From positions 40,885 through 104,884 of the forward strand of contig NZ_NBXD01000029.1 in the NCBI RefSeq assembly GCF_003399645.1: DNA of 64,000 nt, read 5' to 3'. Under the pieces are notes generated by a model. That model saw nothing but the letters and a program-made list of their open reading frames with translations. It did not search any database and had not been told where the DNA came from. Below, in pieces: positions 1 to 8,746 of the stretch. This DNA is from Subtercola boreus. GTDB taxonomy: Bacteria > Actinomycetota > Actinomycetes > Actinomycetales > Microbacteriaceae. Position 1 is the stretch's first letter; each line of letters opens with the position of its first letter. The position numbers were made by a program, and so were the translations under genes.

Positions 1-747
1 CACCCCGATGATGAGACGCTCGCCACGGGCGGGCTGATGGCCACGCTCGCACGGCGGGGGTATCGCGTCGTGCTCGTCACGGGAACCCGCGGCGAGCGCG
101 GCGAGGTCGTTCCGGGACCGCTTAAACACCTCGAAGGAACGGATGATCTGGCCGCCGTCCGCGTGGAGGAACTGCGGCGTGCGATGCTGGCGCTCGGTGT
201 CACCGACCACCGCCTGCTCGGCGAGGCGAGCGCTCGCGCGGCCGGGCTTGCGCCTCGGACATATTCCGATTCGGGCATGCAGTGGGGTCCGCACGGCTCC
301 GCGATCGCTGCGGATGACGCACCCGCCGACGCCCTGAGCCGCGCTCCACTCGAGGAGATCGCGGCCGACGTGCTCGCCGTGGTTCTCGAGGTCGCGCCGC
401 TCGTCATCGTCTCGTATGACGAAAGAGGGGGGTACGGGCATCCGGATCATGTCCGCATGCACGACGTGGCCGTCGAGGTCGCCGGCTTCACGGGCATCCC
501 GCTCTACACGATCGTCGCGGAGTGGGACGGCGGGGCGCCTCTCGAGCGAGACGCCTTTGCGATTCCCCTCGGACCGTACCGAGCACTGAAGTTCGCCGCG
601 TTGCGGGAGCACGCGACGCAACTCACCGTCAAGGGTCCCGATGTCGTGCTGTCGGGCGGACAGCGACACACGATCGCCGACGACGAGGTGTTCCGCCTCT
701 ACGAACCTCCCGTGCTGAGGCCAGTCGCCCGGATCACAGCTCGCTGA
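1..747 (+). CDS. PIG-L family deacetylase, MshB/Mca-like (5' partial)
   Basis: Zinc-dependent N-deacetylase of the PIG-L/LmbE family, 5' end missing. The reading frame is open to base 1 and begins inside the family signature HPDDE, whose His and second Asp bind zinc. The third zinc ligand is probably the His in YGHPDHVRMHD near residue 148 of the visible part, a motif typical of the mycothiol enzymes MshB (deacetylates GlcNAc-inositol) and Mca (mycothiol S-conjugate amidase). About 248 residues remain of a usual 280-300, so only a short N-terminus is lost outside the window. The choice between MshB, Mca or another sugar deacetylase cannot be made from this fragment. Cytosolic by appearance. 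Confidence 0.85.
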   Translation, partial: HPDDETLATGGLMATLARRGYRVVLVTGTRGERGEVVPGPLKHLEGTDDLAAVRVEELRRAMLALGVTDHRLLGEASARAAGLAPRTYSDSGMQWGPHGSAIAADDAPADALSRAPLEEIAADVLAVVLEVAPLVIVSYDERGGYGHPDHVRMHDVAVEVAGFTGIPLYTIVAEWDGGAPLERDAFAIPLGPYRALKFAALREHATQLTVKGPDVVLSGGQRHTIADDEVFRLYEPPVLRPVARITAR

Positions 748-775
748 GCATCCTGCCGGTCCGTAACGGCGAGTG

Positions 776-791
776 TTAGGCTCGCCTTACC
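776..791 (+). promoter_or_regulatory. possible DtxR/IdeR-type iron box
   Basis: TTAGGCTCGCCTTACC lies 49 bp upstream of the start codon at 841. It resembles the core of the actinobacterial iron-repressor box (TTAGGTTAGSCTAACCTAA), with good agreement in the central TTAGGCTnnCCTtA and poor agreement in the outer left half. If real, the downstream oxygenase-like gene would be expressed under iron limitation. Assigned by eye only. Confidence 0.35.
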
Positions 792-840
792 AGACCGGTG
801 GACGCACCTGGTCGCCGTTTAGAAGGGTTCACTTCTCCCG

Positions 841-1617
841 ATGAGCTTCATCACCTCTCCGGCGTTCGCGGAAAAAGGCTACGTCGTGCTCGACGCCTAC
901 GACCAGGCGGCCGATCCGAAAGAGTGGCTCGATCTGGAGTTCGTCGACTGGAAGTCGTCGGGCGATACTCGGTTCGCCCCTCTGGCCAGCGCTTTCGGCG
1001 AAATGGAGTGCAACGGCTTCTGGAACCACACCCCGCCCCGCACCGACAAAGACGGCGTCTGGGTGAGGGCGAACGTGGATGTCGCGCCCATCCTGAAGGC
1101 TCGCGCAGAAGAGCCCGGGGCGAACATCGGCCGCTGCCGAGTGATCGAACTGCAGCCGAACGACTACACGAATGCCATCTACAACCTGCACCAGGATGAC
1201 AACAACCGTCTCAATCCCGACGGCACCGGTTGGATCGTGCGCGGCTTCTTCAATCTCTCCGACGACCCCGAGTCCGCCCTGATCCTGCGGTCGGACCGGT
1301 TCGACCCCGACACCGAGGTGCGCATCCCGCTCCCCGCCGGCGCGCAGGTCATCGTCGACACCCAGCGGTTCTGGCACGCGGTGTGGCAGAAGGGCCCCGA
1401 CCCGCGCTACTGCCTCATCACCTCGTGGGAGTCGGGCCCCGAGCTCGACGCCTACATCGAGAAGTACCACGGCACCTCGAACGTCGCGAGCCTGCCCCTA
1501 GACCCCGCCGTGATCGACGGCGCGCAGGCCGAGGTGCGGCGCCTGCTCGCCGAGCGCTCGGCCCAGCTCGCGACCCAGGGTCGCAAAGACACCGGTCCGC
1601 GCGACCCGGAGGCGTAG
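841..1617 (+). CDS. putative 2OG-Fe(II)-oxygenase-like protein
   Basis: A 258-residue soluble protein not recognised as a named family. It carries the ligand pattern of Fe(II)/2-oxoglutarate dioxygenases: H117-x-D119 in NLHQDDNNR, a distal H179 in QRFWHAVW, and R189 about ten residues later where a 2-oxoglutarate-binding Arg is expected. The strand GWIVRGFFNLSDD between them fits a cupin barrel. The C-terminus is charged and probably disordered. It stands alone between the PIG-L gene and a 406-bp gap, with a possible iron box upstream. The start ATG follows AGAAGGG at a long spacing, so the ribosome site is weak. The fold assignment is inference from residue spacing; a substrate cannot be proposed. 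Confidence 0.6.
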   Translation: MSFITSPAFAEKGYVVLDAYDQAADPKEWLDLEFVDWKSSGDTRFAPLASAFGEMECNGFWNHTPPRTDKDGVWVRANVDVAPILKARAEEPGANIGRCRVIELQPNDYTNAIYNLHQDDNNRLNPDGTGWIVRGFFNLSDDPESALILRSDRFDPDTEVRIPLPAGAQVIVDTQRFWHAVWQKGPDPRYCLITSWESGPELDAYIEKYHGTSNVASLPLDPAVIDGAQAEVRRLLAERSAQLATQGRKDTGPRDPEA

Positions 1618-1652
1618 GGCGCGCTGCGCTTGTCTGACCGCTCCTCCACACC

Positions 1653-1850
1653 TCAGGCCTGAGGCAGCGCACGATACTCGCCCGCCAGCCTGAGCGTCGT
1701 GCTGATCTCGCTCAGCCACGCCGCGAGATCGCTACTGACGAATCCCGAGATGCGCAGTATCGAGGCGTGGGCTTCGGTGAGACTCAGGCGCCGAGAAGTT
1801 CCCGCGCTGCTGTCGATCTGACCGGGCAGCGATACGCCCCAGAGGACTGG
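1653..1850 (-). pseudogene. possible C-terminal gene remnant in a 406-bp gap
   Basis: The gap 1618-2023 has no intact gene. On the minus strand the last ~65 codons before the stop at 1653 look protein-like (HEPVLWGVSLPG, then an amphipathic LRISGFVSSDLAAWLSEI and an LRLAGEYRALPQA tail). No plausible start or ribosome site lies near, and the frame upstream turns into Arg/Pro/His-rich noncoding translation. It may be the decayed 3' end of a lost gene or an unrecognised small gene with an odd start. The stop lies inside a perfect palindrome CCTCAGGCCTGAGG (1651-1664), itself flanked by GCGCTGC/GCAGCGC arms. Confidence 0.3.
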
Positions 1851-2023
1851 CTCATGGTGTGCCGCGCGGTGCCTGCTGGTTCGGCTGACAGCGTTCGACC
1901 GCGTGCCGCTCCCAGACCGAGGAGTGAGTTCGCTGGCTCCTCCACACCGGGGATGGGCGCCGAGTTCTGCACAGGGTGCGGGGCCAGCCGGTGGGTGTCG
2001 GTGGGCGCGCCTAGGGTGAAGGC

Positions 2024-3352
2024 ATGCCAACAAAGCCGCTCAGCAATTTCAAGTGCACCGAGTGCGGGTGGAAGACCCCGCGCTGGGCCGGCCGCTGCGG
2101 TGAATGCCAGTCGTGGGGCACGGTCGTGTCGGCCGCCGAGTCGACGGGGCTGCAGGGCCAGGTGCGCGCCGTCAGCGTCGACGAGGCCAGTATCGCCCGC
2201 CCCATCACCGAGATCGAGACCGACGCCGCCATGCACTGGGCGACCGGAATCACGGAGTTCGACCGTGTGCTGGGTGGCGGCCTGGTACCGGGTGTGGCCA
2301 TCCTCCTCTCCGGCGAACCCGGTGTGGGCAAGTCCACTCTGTTGCTCGAGGTCGCGGCCCGCGCCGCACAGGAGCACCTCCGCGTGCTCTACGTCAGCGC
2401 AGAGGAGTCCGTCGGACAGATCAAGATGCGGGCCGAGAGAACCCGATCGTTGTCTCCCACGCTCATGCTCGCCGCCGAGACCGATCTGGCGACCATACTC
2501 GGGCAGATCGATGCGGTCATGCCGCACCTGGTCATCGTCGACTCCGTGCAGACCGTGAGCAGCTCCCAGATCGAGGGGGCGGCCGGCGGGCCCACGCAGG
2601 TGCGGGCCGTCGCGTCGGCGCTGATCCGCGTCGCGAAGGAGCGGTCACTGCCCGTGCTGCTCGTCGGGCATGTCACGAAAGACGGTTCGATAGCGGGTCC
2701 CCGGGTTCTGGAGCACCTGGTGGATGTCGTCTGCCAGTTCGAGGGCGACCGCCAGACCTCACTGCGGTTCGTTCGTACGCTGAAGAACCGGTTCGGCCCG
2801 ACCGACGAGGTCGGTTGCTTCGAGATGACGGGTGAGGGCATCCGGGAGGTCCCCGACCCGAGCGGGCTGTTCCTCAGCCGTGGGCAGGAGGCGGTCAGCG
2901 GCACCTGCGTCACCGTCGCACTCGAGGGCCGGCGGGCGCTGCCCGTCGAGGTGCAGGCTCTGGTCGTGTCCACCACGGCACCCAACCCACGGCGGGTCAC
3001 GAATGGGGTCGATGCGTCACGGGTGTCGATGCTCCTGGCGGTGCTCGAGAGGCGGCTGCAGGTGAAGCTCTCCGACAAAGACGTCTACGTGTCGACCGTG
3101 GGCGGGGTCAAGCTCACCGAGCCGGCCGCCGACCTCGCCATCGCGCTGGCCATCGCGTCGGCCAACAACGACAGACCGCTCCCCCACGACTTCGTCGCGT
3201 TCGGCGAGATCAGTCTGGCGGGTGAGGTACGCCCGGTGACGTCGAGCGACCTCCGCGCGACGGAGGCCCGGCGCCTCGGGTTCTCGAAGGTGCTCGGGCC
3301 GGGGCAGACGGGGATCAGGTTGGCGTTCCACAAGGCGTTCGAGGCGACGTGA
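2024..3352 (+). CDS. radA: DNA repair protein RadA
   Basis: RecA-like ATPase that processes recombination intermediates and promotes branch migration. The 442-residue protein has the full family layout: an N-terminal C4 zinc finger (C11, C14, C25, C28), the RecA core with Walker A GEPGVGKS (97-104) and Walker B-like LVIVDS (169-174), the RadA-specific KNRFG motif (254-258), and a C-terminal Lon-protease-like domain ending in a GQTGIRLAFHKAF-type tail. Length is normal. The ATG is preceded by AGGGTGAAGG. It appears monocistronic, convergent with the esterase gene downstream. In many actinobacteria radA lies near disA; no disA is seen here. Confidence 0.97.
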   Translation: MPTKPLSNFKCTECGWKTPRWAGRCGECQSWGTVVSAAESTGLQGQVRAVSVDEASIARPITEIETDAAMHWATGITEFDRVLGGGLVPGVAILLSGEPGVGKSTLLLEVAARAAQEHLRVLYVSAEESVGQIKMRAERTRSLSPTLMLAAETDLATILGQIDAVMPHLVIVDSVQTVSSSQIEGAAGGPTQVRAVASALIRVAKERSLPVLLVGHVTKDGSIAGPRVLEHLVDVVCQFEGDRQTSLRFVRTLKNRFGPTDEVGCFEMTGEGIREVPDPSGLFLSRGQEAVSGTCVTVALEGRRALPVEVQALVVSTTAPNPRRVTNGVDASRVSMLLAVLERRLQVKLSDKDVYVSTVGGVKLTEPAADLAIALAIASANNDRPLPHDFVAFGEISLAGEVRPVTSSDLRATEARRLGFSKVLGPGQTGIRLAFHKAFEAT

Positions 3353-3410
3353 GCGGGGGCGGGTTGCGAGCACGGTGAGCCGCGATCAGGCGCCTGAGAC
3401 GCGCGCCCGG

Positions 3411-5057
3411 CTAGACGTGCGGCACGAACGCCTGCCACGCGAGCCGCCGTGAGCTGCGCGGGTCGCTCTCGACACGGTCGGTGCCGTCGAAGATGAGGGT
3501 ACGGCGCGTCTTGGCGGAATACCTCGGCCACGGAATGGTCGCCGAACCCTTTCCCGAACCCCGAGCATCCTCACCCTCCGCACCCACCGGGTTCACCGAG
3601 CCCGTGTAGGCGAACCACACCCAGTACTCCCGCATGCGCCCGCCCGCGGCGAGGAACGAACCCCGCCCGCCCAGCAGCGTCATCGTTCGCCCGAACGACC
3701 CACCCATCCGGTCGAACAGCGCGAACAGTTCGAGCCCGTGCGTCGCATCGAAGCCGGCGAGGCGCACGAGCCGCGGCGCGATGTCGAAACGGTAGAAGTA
3801 GACCGGTGCGTAGCGCGCGTGCCGCTCCGCGACCTTCACCGTGGGGTACCAGAACGCGTAGTCGCCGCCGAAATCCGCCGCAGGACGCTTCGCTGGCAAC
3901 CCGGGATACTCCGCCTTGATCGCCTTGCGCGCCTTCTTCTTCGTCTTCGCGAAGATAGCCCTGATGCGCTTCGGCGTCGTCGCCAGAATGTCGAGCCGCC
4001 CGGTGAACAGGGAACCCTCCCTGTCATTCGTGCCGATGATGAGCGGAACGGGATGCGCACGCCCGGCTTTGAACGCATCCAGCGGCCGTTCGGGCAGAAA
4101 GTCGCCGTCGATGACCGGGCAGAGCGCGATCGTTCCCGGATCGGTGTCGGGCGCACGCATCGTGAGCACGTCGGTCGCCCGGATGAGATCGCGCCAGTCC
4201 GCTGTCGCCAGCAGCTCCCCCGCGTCTTCGGCCGAGGTGTTCTCGACGCTGTCGTTCGCAACCCGTTCGCTCAGCAATTCGACGTACTCGGCAGCCCATT
4301 CGCGTGTGAGGGTCGGCGGGTAGACCGCATTGGTCGGCGAACTCTGCGCAATCGCCCGCGCGAAGAGACCGGACGCCCGCGGCACCGTCATCAGCGTCGT
4401 GACAGCGTTCGCCCCGGCAGACTCGCCGAACAGCGTCACCCGCTCAGGGTCACCGCCGAACGAACGGATGTTCGCCTGCACCCATTCGAGCGCTGCAACA
4501 CAGTCCCGCAGGCCCAGGTTGTTCTCGATCACCCGTTCCGGTGTCGAATACGCCGTGAAGTCCAGAAACCCGAGCGCCCCGAGCCGGTAGTTGAGGCTCA
4601 CGTAGACCACTTGTCCATCGCGCGCCAGCGTGTCGCCGTTCCGCGGCACCTCCGATGACGACCCCACGCTGTAGGCGCCCCCGTGGATGAACACCATCAC
4701 CGGCAACAGTGCAGCAGACTCCGGATCGCCCGAACCCGCCGGACGCACCACGTTCAGCGTCAGGCAGTCCTCGCCCATCGGAGCGTTCTTGGCCGCCCCG
4801 ATGAAGTTGCCCTCACGGGACTGCGGCGCGACGGCACCGAACCGGCTCGCGTCGCGCACCCCCTCCCACCCCCGCGGAGGCTGTGGAGCCCGAAACCGCC
4901 ATCCTCCGACCGGCGGCAGCGCATACGGCAGCCCCCGCCATGTCTCGATCCCCCGCTCGCGCACCCCGCGCGCCACCCCCTGCTGCGTGACGACGTCGAG
5001 CCTATACACCTCTTTCGATCCCTCGGCCCGGCGGGAGGTGAAGCGCGGTGACGACAT
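3411..5057 (-). CDS. type-B carboxylesterase
   Basis: Carboxylesterase/para-nitrobenzyl esterase of the alpha/beta-hydrolase fold, 548 residues, normal length. Visible family marks are the EDCLTLNV block (96-103), the oxyanion-hole HGG (125-127), the NYRLG strand (156-160), and the nucleophile elbow GESAGA with S213. The expected acid and His lie in the C-terminal half (ATHGLEL near residue 440 is a candidate for the His region). No signal peptide is evident, so it is probably cytosolic. It is convergent with radA and has no operon partner. The natural ester substrate cannot be read from the sequence. Confidence 0.9.
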   Translation of the reverse strand: MSSPRFTSRRAEGSKEVYRLDVVTQQGVARGVRERGIETWRGLPYALPPVGGWRFRAPQPPRGWEGVRDASRFGAVAPQSREGNFIGAAKNAPMGEDCLTLNVVRPAGSGDPESAALLPVMVFIHGGAYSVGSSSEVPRNGDTLARDGQVVYVSLNYRLGALGFLDFTAYSTPERVIENNLGLRDCVAALEWVQANIRSFGGDPERVTLFGESAGANAVTTLMTVPRASGLFARAIAQSSPTNAVYPPTLTREWAAEYVELLSERVANDSVENTSAEDAGELLATADWRDLIRATDVLTMRAPDTDPGTIALCPVIDGDFLPERPLDAFKAGRAHPVPLIIGTNDREGSLFTGRLDILATTPKRIRAIFAKTKKKARKAIKAEYPGLPAKRPAADFGGDYAFWYPTVKVAERHARYAPVYFYRFDIAPRLVRLAGFDATHGLELFALFDRMGGSFGRTMTLLGGRGSFLAAGGRMREYWVWFAYTGSVNPVGAEGEDARGSGKGSATIPWPRYSAKTRRTLIFDGTDRVESDPRSSRRLAWQAFVPHV

Positions 5058-5227
5058 ACCGCGATGCTATCCCCGCCGCATGAACGCCGCCCGCCGCCGC
5101 CCACCCCCGAATGCGCCCGCAGCCCACGACCGCCGTCCGCGCCGCCGCTCACCCCCGATCAGGTGGCAGACCGCAGGGGCCCGGTAGTGGATGATAAGTG
5201 TTTTACAGCAACTACACAGGGGGAACC

Positions 5228-5878
5228 ATGTCTACACAAAGTCCAGCACCGCAGCCCTACGCAGCGCCTATCGAAGCGAAGAAGGGAAATGGGTTCGGCC
5301 TGACGGCTTTGATTCTGGGGATCGTCGCATTCGTTGGATCATTCATTCCATTTCTCAACTTCGCTACGGGTTTCGTCGCCTTCATAGGAATCGTTTTTGG
5401 CATCATTGGACTGGTCGTCAAGCACCGGCCGAGGAAAGTGGCGATAGCCGGTCTCATCATCTCGGTCATCGCGCTGATCCTTTCGATTATTCTGGCTATC
5501 GCCTACACAGCGGCGTTCGCCAGTGGTGTGAGCAGTGCTATCGCAACAGCGAGCGCCGAAGCCAACATTGATGTACCGATCGTCTACGCGGTCACCGGGG
5601 ATGGCACAGCCCAGATCAACTACTCGACGTACTCGAATGGAACATCGGGTTCGGAGAGCGCGAACGGTCAGACGCTGCCTTTCGAGAAGGACGTCATCGC
5701 GAAAACCGGAGGCACGTTTAACTACAGCAGCTTCAATCTCTCTGCCATCGGTGACGCCAACACCACCACAATCACCTGCACCATCACGGTGAACGGCAAG
5801 GTCGTCTCAACCCAGACAGGATCGGGTGCGTACGCGAACGCGAGCTGCAACGTTTCGGGGTCAGACCTCACCAAGTAG
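5228..5878 (+). CDS. DUF4190/MmpS-like membrane-anchored protein
   Basis: A 216-residue protein with two hydrophobic segments (about residues 25-58 and 69-99) joined by a basic HRPRK turn, as in DUF4190 proteins. An extracytoplasmic C-terminal domain follows. That domain (YAVTGDGTAQINYS, LPFEKDVIA, TCTITVNGKVV, NASC) resembles the MmpS/transport-accessory beta-sandwich, with two cysteines placed to form a disulphide. The start was set at the ATG behind AGGGGGAACC, because an upstream in-frame ATG at 5198 lacks a ribosome site. The gene is visibly less GC-rich than its neighbours and uses more AT-ending codons, a mild sign of transfer. Role unknown; possibly envelope-associated. Confidence 0.7.
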   Translation: MSTQSPAPQPYAAPIEAKKGNGFGLTALILGIVAFVGSFIPFLNFATGFVAFIGIVFGIIGLVVKHRPRKVAIAGLIISVIALILSIILAIAYTAAFASGVSSAIATASAEANIDVPIVYAVTGDGTAQINYSTYSNGTSGSESANGQTLPFEKDVIAKTGGTFNYSSFNLSAIGDANTTTITCTITVNGKVVSTQTGSGAYANASCNVSGSDLTK

Positions 5879-5893
5879 CGGAATCGGACGATG

Positions 5894-5929
5894 GAGGCCC
5901 CGGCCGGTGCTTAGCACTGCCGGGGCCTC
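5894..5929 (+). terminator. rho-independent-type terminator
   Basis: GAGGCCCCGGC (5894-5904) pairs with GCCGGGGCCTC (5919-5929). The loop itself folds as GTGC-TTA-GCAC, followed by TTCC. It sits between convergent genes ending at 5878 and 5957, so it may serve both. Confidence 0.8.
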
Positions 5930-5956
5930 TTCCATTCAGCCGGGCACGGGCACGAG

Positions 5957-6658
5957 TCAGTTCAGGATGAACTGGGTGGTGTCGGCCGAAGCGATTCCGT
6001 CGACCGAGACCTTCAGGTGGTACGACGCACCGCCCGCGGGCACAGCGGTCTGGGTGCCCCCGCAGGTGGAGGGTGACGAGCGAACCCGGTTCCACGCGAA
6101 GGGGGTCGAGGTCACAGCGACGCCCGGGGCGAGCATCGCGGGCGTATCGGACGGATCGGTCTGGCAGTCGGTCGACACCCAGTACGTCTCAGATCCGCTG
6201 GTGATCGTGTAGACCTGCTTCGAGGTGCCGGCGTTGATGGTGCAGGGGGTCGACCCGGTGTTCAGGATGCTGAACGACAGCTGCGGGGCCGCTCCAGCCG
6301 CATAACTGTTCGTGTCGGTCACAGCCGTGACGGTGATGTTGCCGGCGGTGCAGGCGGCCGAGCCGTCGGATGCCGCTGGTGCCGCTGATGCTGAGGGAGT
6401 CGCGGGGGTTGCCGAGCCGGTCGGTTGGGTCGACGACCCGGTCGCGCCGGGAGTCGCCGCGACATCCGGAGGCCCCGAGCTCGTCGGAGTCGGTGAGCCG
6501 GTCTGCGGGCTGCCTGCCGGAGTCGCTGCTCCGCCGGAACCCGGCCTCAGGATGACCAGCAGTACCACCACGACGGCCGCGACGAGCACGAGCAGGGCGA
6601 CAGCGCGTCGCCGCCGGTACACCCTCGGCGAGGGTCGGCGGGGCCGGGCGGTGGACAT
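5957..6658 (-). CDS. membrane-anchored DUF4232-like secreted domain protein
   Basis: A 233-residue protein starting at MSTARPRRP. It has a basic N-terminus (YRRRRA), one transmembrane helix (about 18-36, rich in Val/Leu), a Pro/Thr/Ser/Gly linker (about 38-100) and a C-terminal domain with paired cysteines (SAACTAGN, TPCTIN, STDCQT, STCGG). The C-terminal domain resembles the DUF4232/cell-surface domains common in actinobacteria. The start was chosen because residues upstream in the frame are Arg-rich antisense of ptsI sequence. Probably tethered outside the membrane; no enzymatic motif. Same strand as ptsI but 79 bp downstream, so cotranscription is possible. Confidence 0.7.
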   Translation of the reverse strand: MSTARPRRPSPRVYRRRRAVALLVLVAAVVVVLLVILRPGSGGAATPAGSPQTGSPTPTSSGPPDVAATPGATGSSTQPTGSATPATPSASAAPAASDGSAACTAGNITVTAVTDTNSYAAGAAPQLSFSILNTGSTPCTINAGTSKQVYTITSGSETYWVSTDCQTDPSDTPAMLAPGVAVTSTPFAWNRVRSSPSTCGGTQTAVPAGGASYHLKVSVDGIASADTTQFILN

Positions 6659-6737
6659 GGTGTCAGGGTACCCGCCGAGGCTGGCAGCATCCGCGACATC
6701 GCTCGAGGTGTCGCGAGCGGGCTCCGCTGGCCGCGCC

Positions 6738-8564
6738 CTACCCGACCGCGTTCGCCGCCGCGAGCCTCGTGACGGCGGTGCGCGCACGCGCCGCCGAGGT
6801 CGCAGAGACCGCCGCGCGCGCCAGCGCCTGCGCTTCGGGGAGGGTGTGCAGCGCGAGTTCGGCACGAACATCCGCGATCGCTGCCGGAGTCATCGAGAGC
6901 GTCGTGATTCCGAGCCCGACAAGCACGACCGCGAGCAGCGGATCGGCCGCGGCCTCGCCGCACACCCCCACGGGCTTGTTCGCCTCGCGACCGGCCCTGC
7001 CGAGCATCCCGACCAGCCTGAGAACGGCCGGATGCCACGGATCCTGCAGGTGGGCGACCGACCCGAGCAGGCGGTCGGCTGCGAGGGTGTACTGGGTGAG
7101 GTCGTTGGTGCCGATGCTCACGAAGTCGGCGATCTCGAAGACCTGGTCGGCGAGCACGGCGAGGGAGGGCACCTCGGCCATCACCCCGGCCACCCGGATT
7201 CCGAGCTCGCGGGCGATGCTTGTGAAGTATTCGGCGTCGTCGGCGTCGGCGATCATGGGCGCCATCACCCAGAGGTCGACCCGCTCTGCGCCGGGGGTGG
7301 CGGATGCCCCGCTCGGCTGGCTCGGCCCGCCCGTCTCGGTCGCTTCACCGGCGTGCCGCCCGCGGTGGGCCGTGTCGCCCGATGCGGCGGCGCCCGCGGC
7401 ACCCGTGGCACCCCCGGCGCCCCCGGCGCCCGCGGCGCTCCCGTTCACGCGAGCCTCCGCCTCTGCCAACGCCGTCAGCTGGTCGAGCAGCACCTGCTCG
7501 CTCGCCTTCAGGGCTCGGATGCCCCGCAGCCCGAGAGCCGGGTTCTCCTCGTGTGCATCGTTCAGAAAGGCGAGCGGTTTGTCGGCGCCGGCGTCGAGCA
7601 CCCGCACGACGACCTTCTTGCCCACGAAGGCCCGCAGCATCCGTTCGTACTCGACGACCTGCTGCTCGACGGTCGGCGCCGAGGTGGAGTCGAGAAAGAG
7701 GAACTCGGTGCGGAAGAGCCCCACCCCCTCCGCCCCCAGCGCGAGCGCCTCCGCGGCACCGTCGGCCGAGCCGAGGTTCGCGAGCAGGGGTATCGGCGTT
7801 CCGTCGGCGAGCGCACCGGGGCTGAGGGGCGCTGCCGCGAGCGCCGCGCGCTCGGCGATGCGCGCCCGGGCATCCGCCACGTCATCGTCGGACGGCTCGG
7901 TGTCGACCGTTCCGGCGACGGCGTCGAGAACGACGAACATTCCGTCTGCCAGGTTCTCGGCACCCTGCACACCCACGATCGCGGGAATCGACTTCGACCG
8001 GGCGAGGATCGCGGTGTGCGACGTGGGCCCGCCCTCGCGGGTGATCAACCCGATCACCCTGTCGAGGTCGAGCAGGGCCGTGTCGGCGGGTGCGAGGTCG
8101 TGGGCGACGAGGATGAACGGGGTTGGCGACTCTGGCACGCCCGGCGCCGGCACGCCGCGGAGGTTCGCGATGACCCGGCGCGACACGTCATCGAGGTCGG
8201 TCGCCCGCTCGGCCATATAGCCACCCATCTGCACGAGCAGGTCGCGAAAGCCCGCATATGCCTCGAACACGGCGCGGTCGGCGGTTCGGCCCTCGCCGAG
8301 CCGGGCCTGGATGTCGTCGACGATCGTCGGATCGGCCGCCATCAGAGACTGCGCCTGCAGCACGTTCTGCGCCTCCCCGCCAGCGAGCTCCCCGCGTGCC
8401 TCGAGGTCGGCCGCGACGGCGGCAAGGGCGGCCTCGACCCGCGCGAAGGCTGATGCCACCGGCTCCACGCTCACCTCGTCGATGGGTTCATCGAGTGGTT
8501 CGGGCATCCGGAGCGTGGGCCCGACGGCAACACCACGACCGACTCCGACACCCTTCAACAGCAT
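6738..8564 (-). CDS. ptsI: PTS enzyme I (phosphoenolpyruvate-protein phosphotransferase)
   Basis: Transfers phosphate from phosphoenolpyruvate to HPr, the first step of sugar uptake by the phosphotransferase system. The 608-residue product shows the active-site His in GGPTSHTAIL (H183), the PEP-binding FRTEFLF (284-290), the LDAGADKP loop (323-330), the SIGTNDL motif (483-489), and catalytic C535 in GVCGEAA. The start MLLKGVGVG follows GGGAGAG. Odd feature: about 50 extra residues of Gly/Ala-rich, then polar, low-complexity sequence (roughly 375-427; bases 7281-7442) interrupt the PEP-binding domain between LTALAEAE and DLWVMAPMI, where other enzymes I have a short loop. It lies outside the catalytic residues and is probably a tolerated surface expansion. 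HPr is not encoded nearby. Confidence 0.95.
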   Translation of the reverse strand: MLLKGVGVGRGVAVGPTLRMPEPLDEPIDEVSVEPVASAFARVEAALAAVAADLEARGELAGGEAQNVLQAQSLMAADPTIVDDIQARLGEGRTADRAVFEAYAGFRDLLVQMGGYMAERATDLDDVSRRVIANLRGVPAPGVPESPTPFILVAHDLAPADTALLDLDRVIGLITREGGPTSHTAILARSKSIPAIVGVQGAENLADGMFVVLDAVAGTVDTEPSDDDVADARARIAERAALAAAPLSPGALADGTPIPLLANLGSADGAAEALALGAEGVGLFRTEFLFLDSTSAPTVEQQVVEYERMLRAFVGKKVVVRVLDAGADKPLAFLNDAHEENPALGLRGIRALKASEQVLLDQLTALAEAEARVNGSAAGAGGAGGATGAAGAAASGDTAHRGRHAGEATETGGPSQPSGASATPGAERVDLWVMAPMIADADDAEYFTSIARELGIRVAGVMAEVPSLAVLADQVFEIADFVSIGTNDLTQYTLAADRLLGSVAHLQDPWHPAVLRLVGMLGRAGREANKPVGVCGEAAADPLLAVVLVGLGITTLSMTPAAIADVRAELALHTLPEAQALARAAVSATSAARARTAVTRLAAANAVG

Positions 8565-8746
8565 GGTTCTCTCCCTCGGTCGCCGCACGCGTGGGTTCAA
8601 GAATAGTGCCGCGGATGATCGGCCACCCGGGCGCCAGGAGCACCCTCGGCGGCTCCGGGCGTGTGACGATGTCTCAGTTTAGGGGACGAAAGTGCAGTAG
8701 ACTGGCCTCGGGGATGATCGACCGCAGCATCCCGGGAGGAGTCCGC

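Noticed and set aside
6312..8453. A 713-codon plus-strand open frame opposite ptsI
   Set aside because: Antisense of ptsI, which has its full catalytic motifs.
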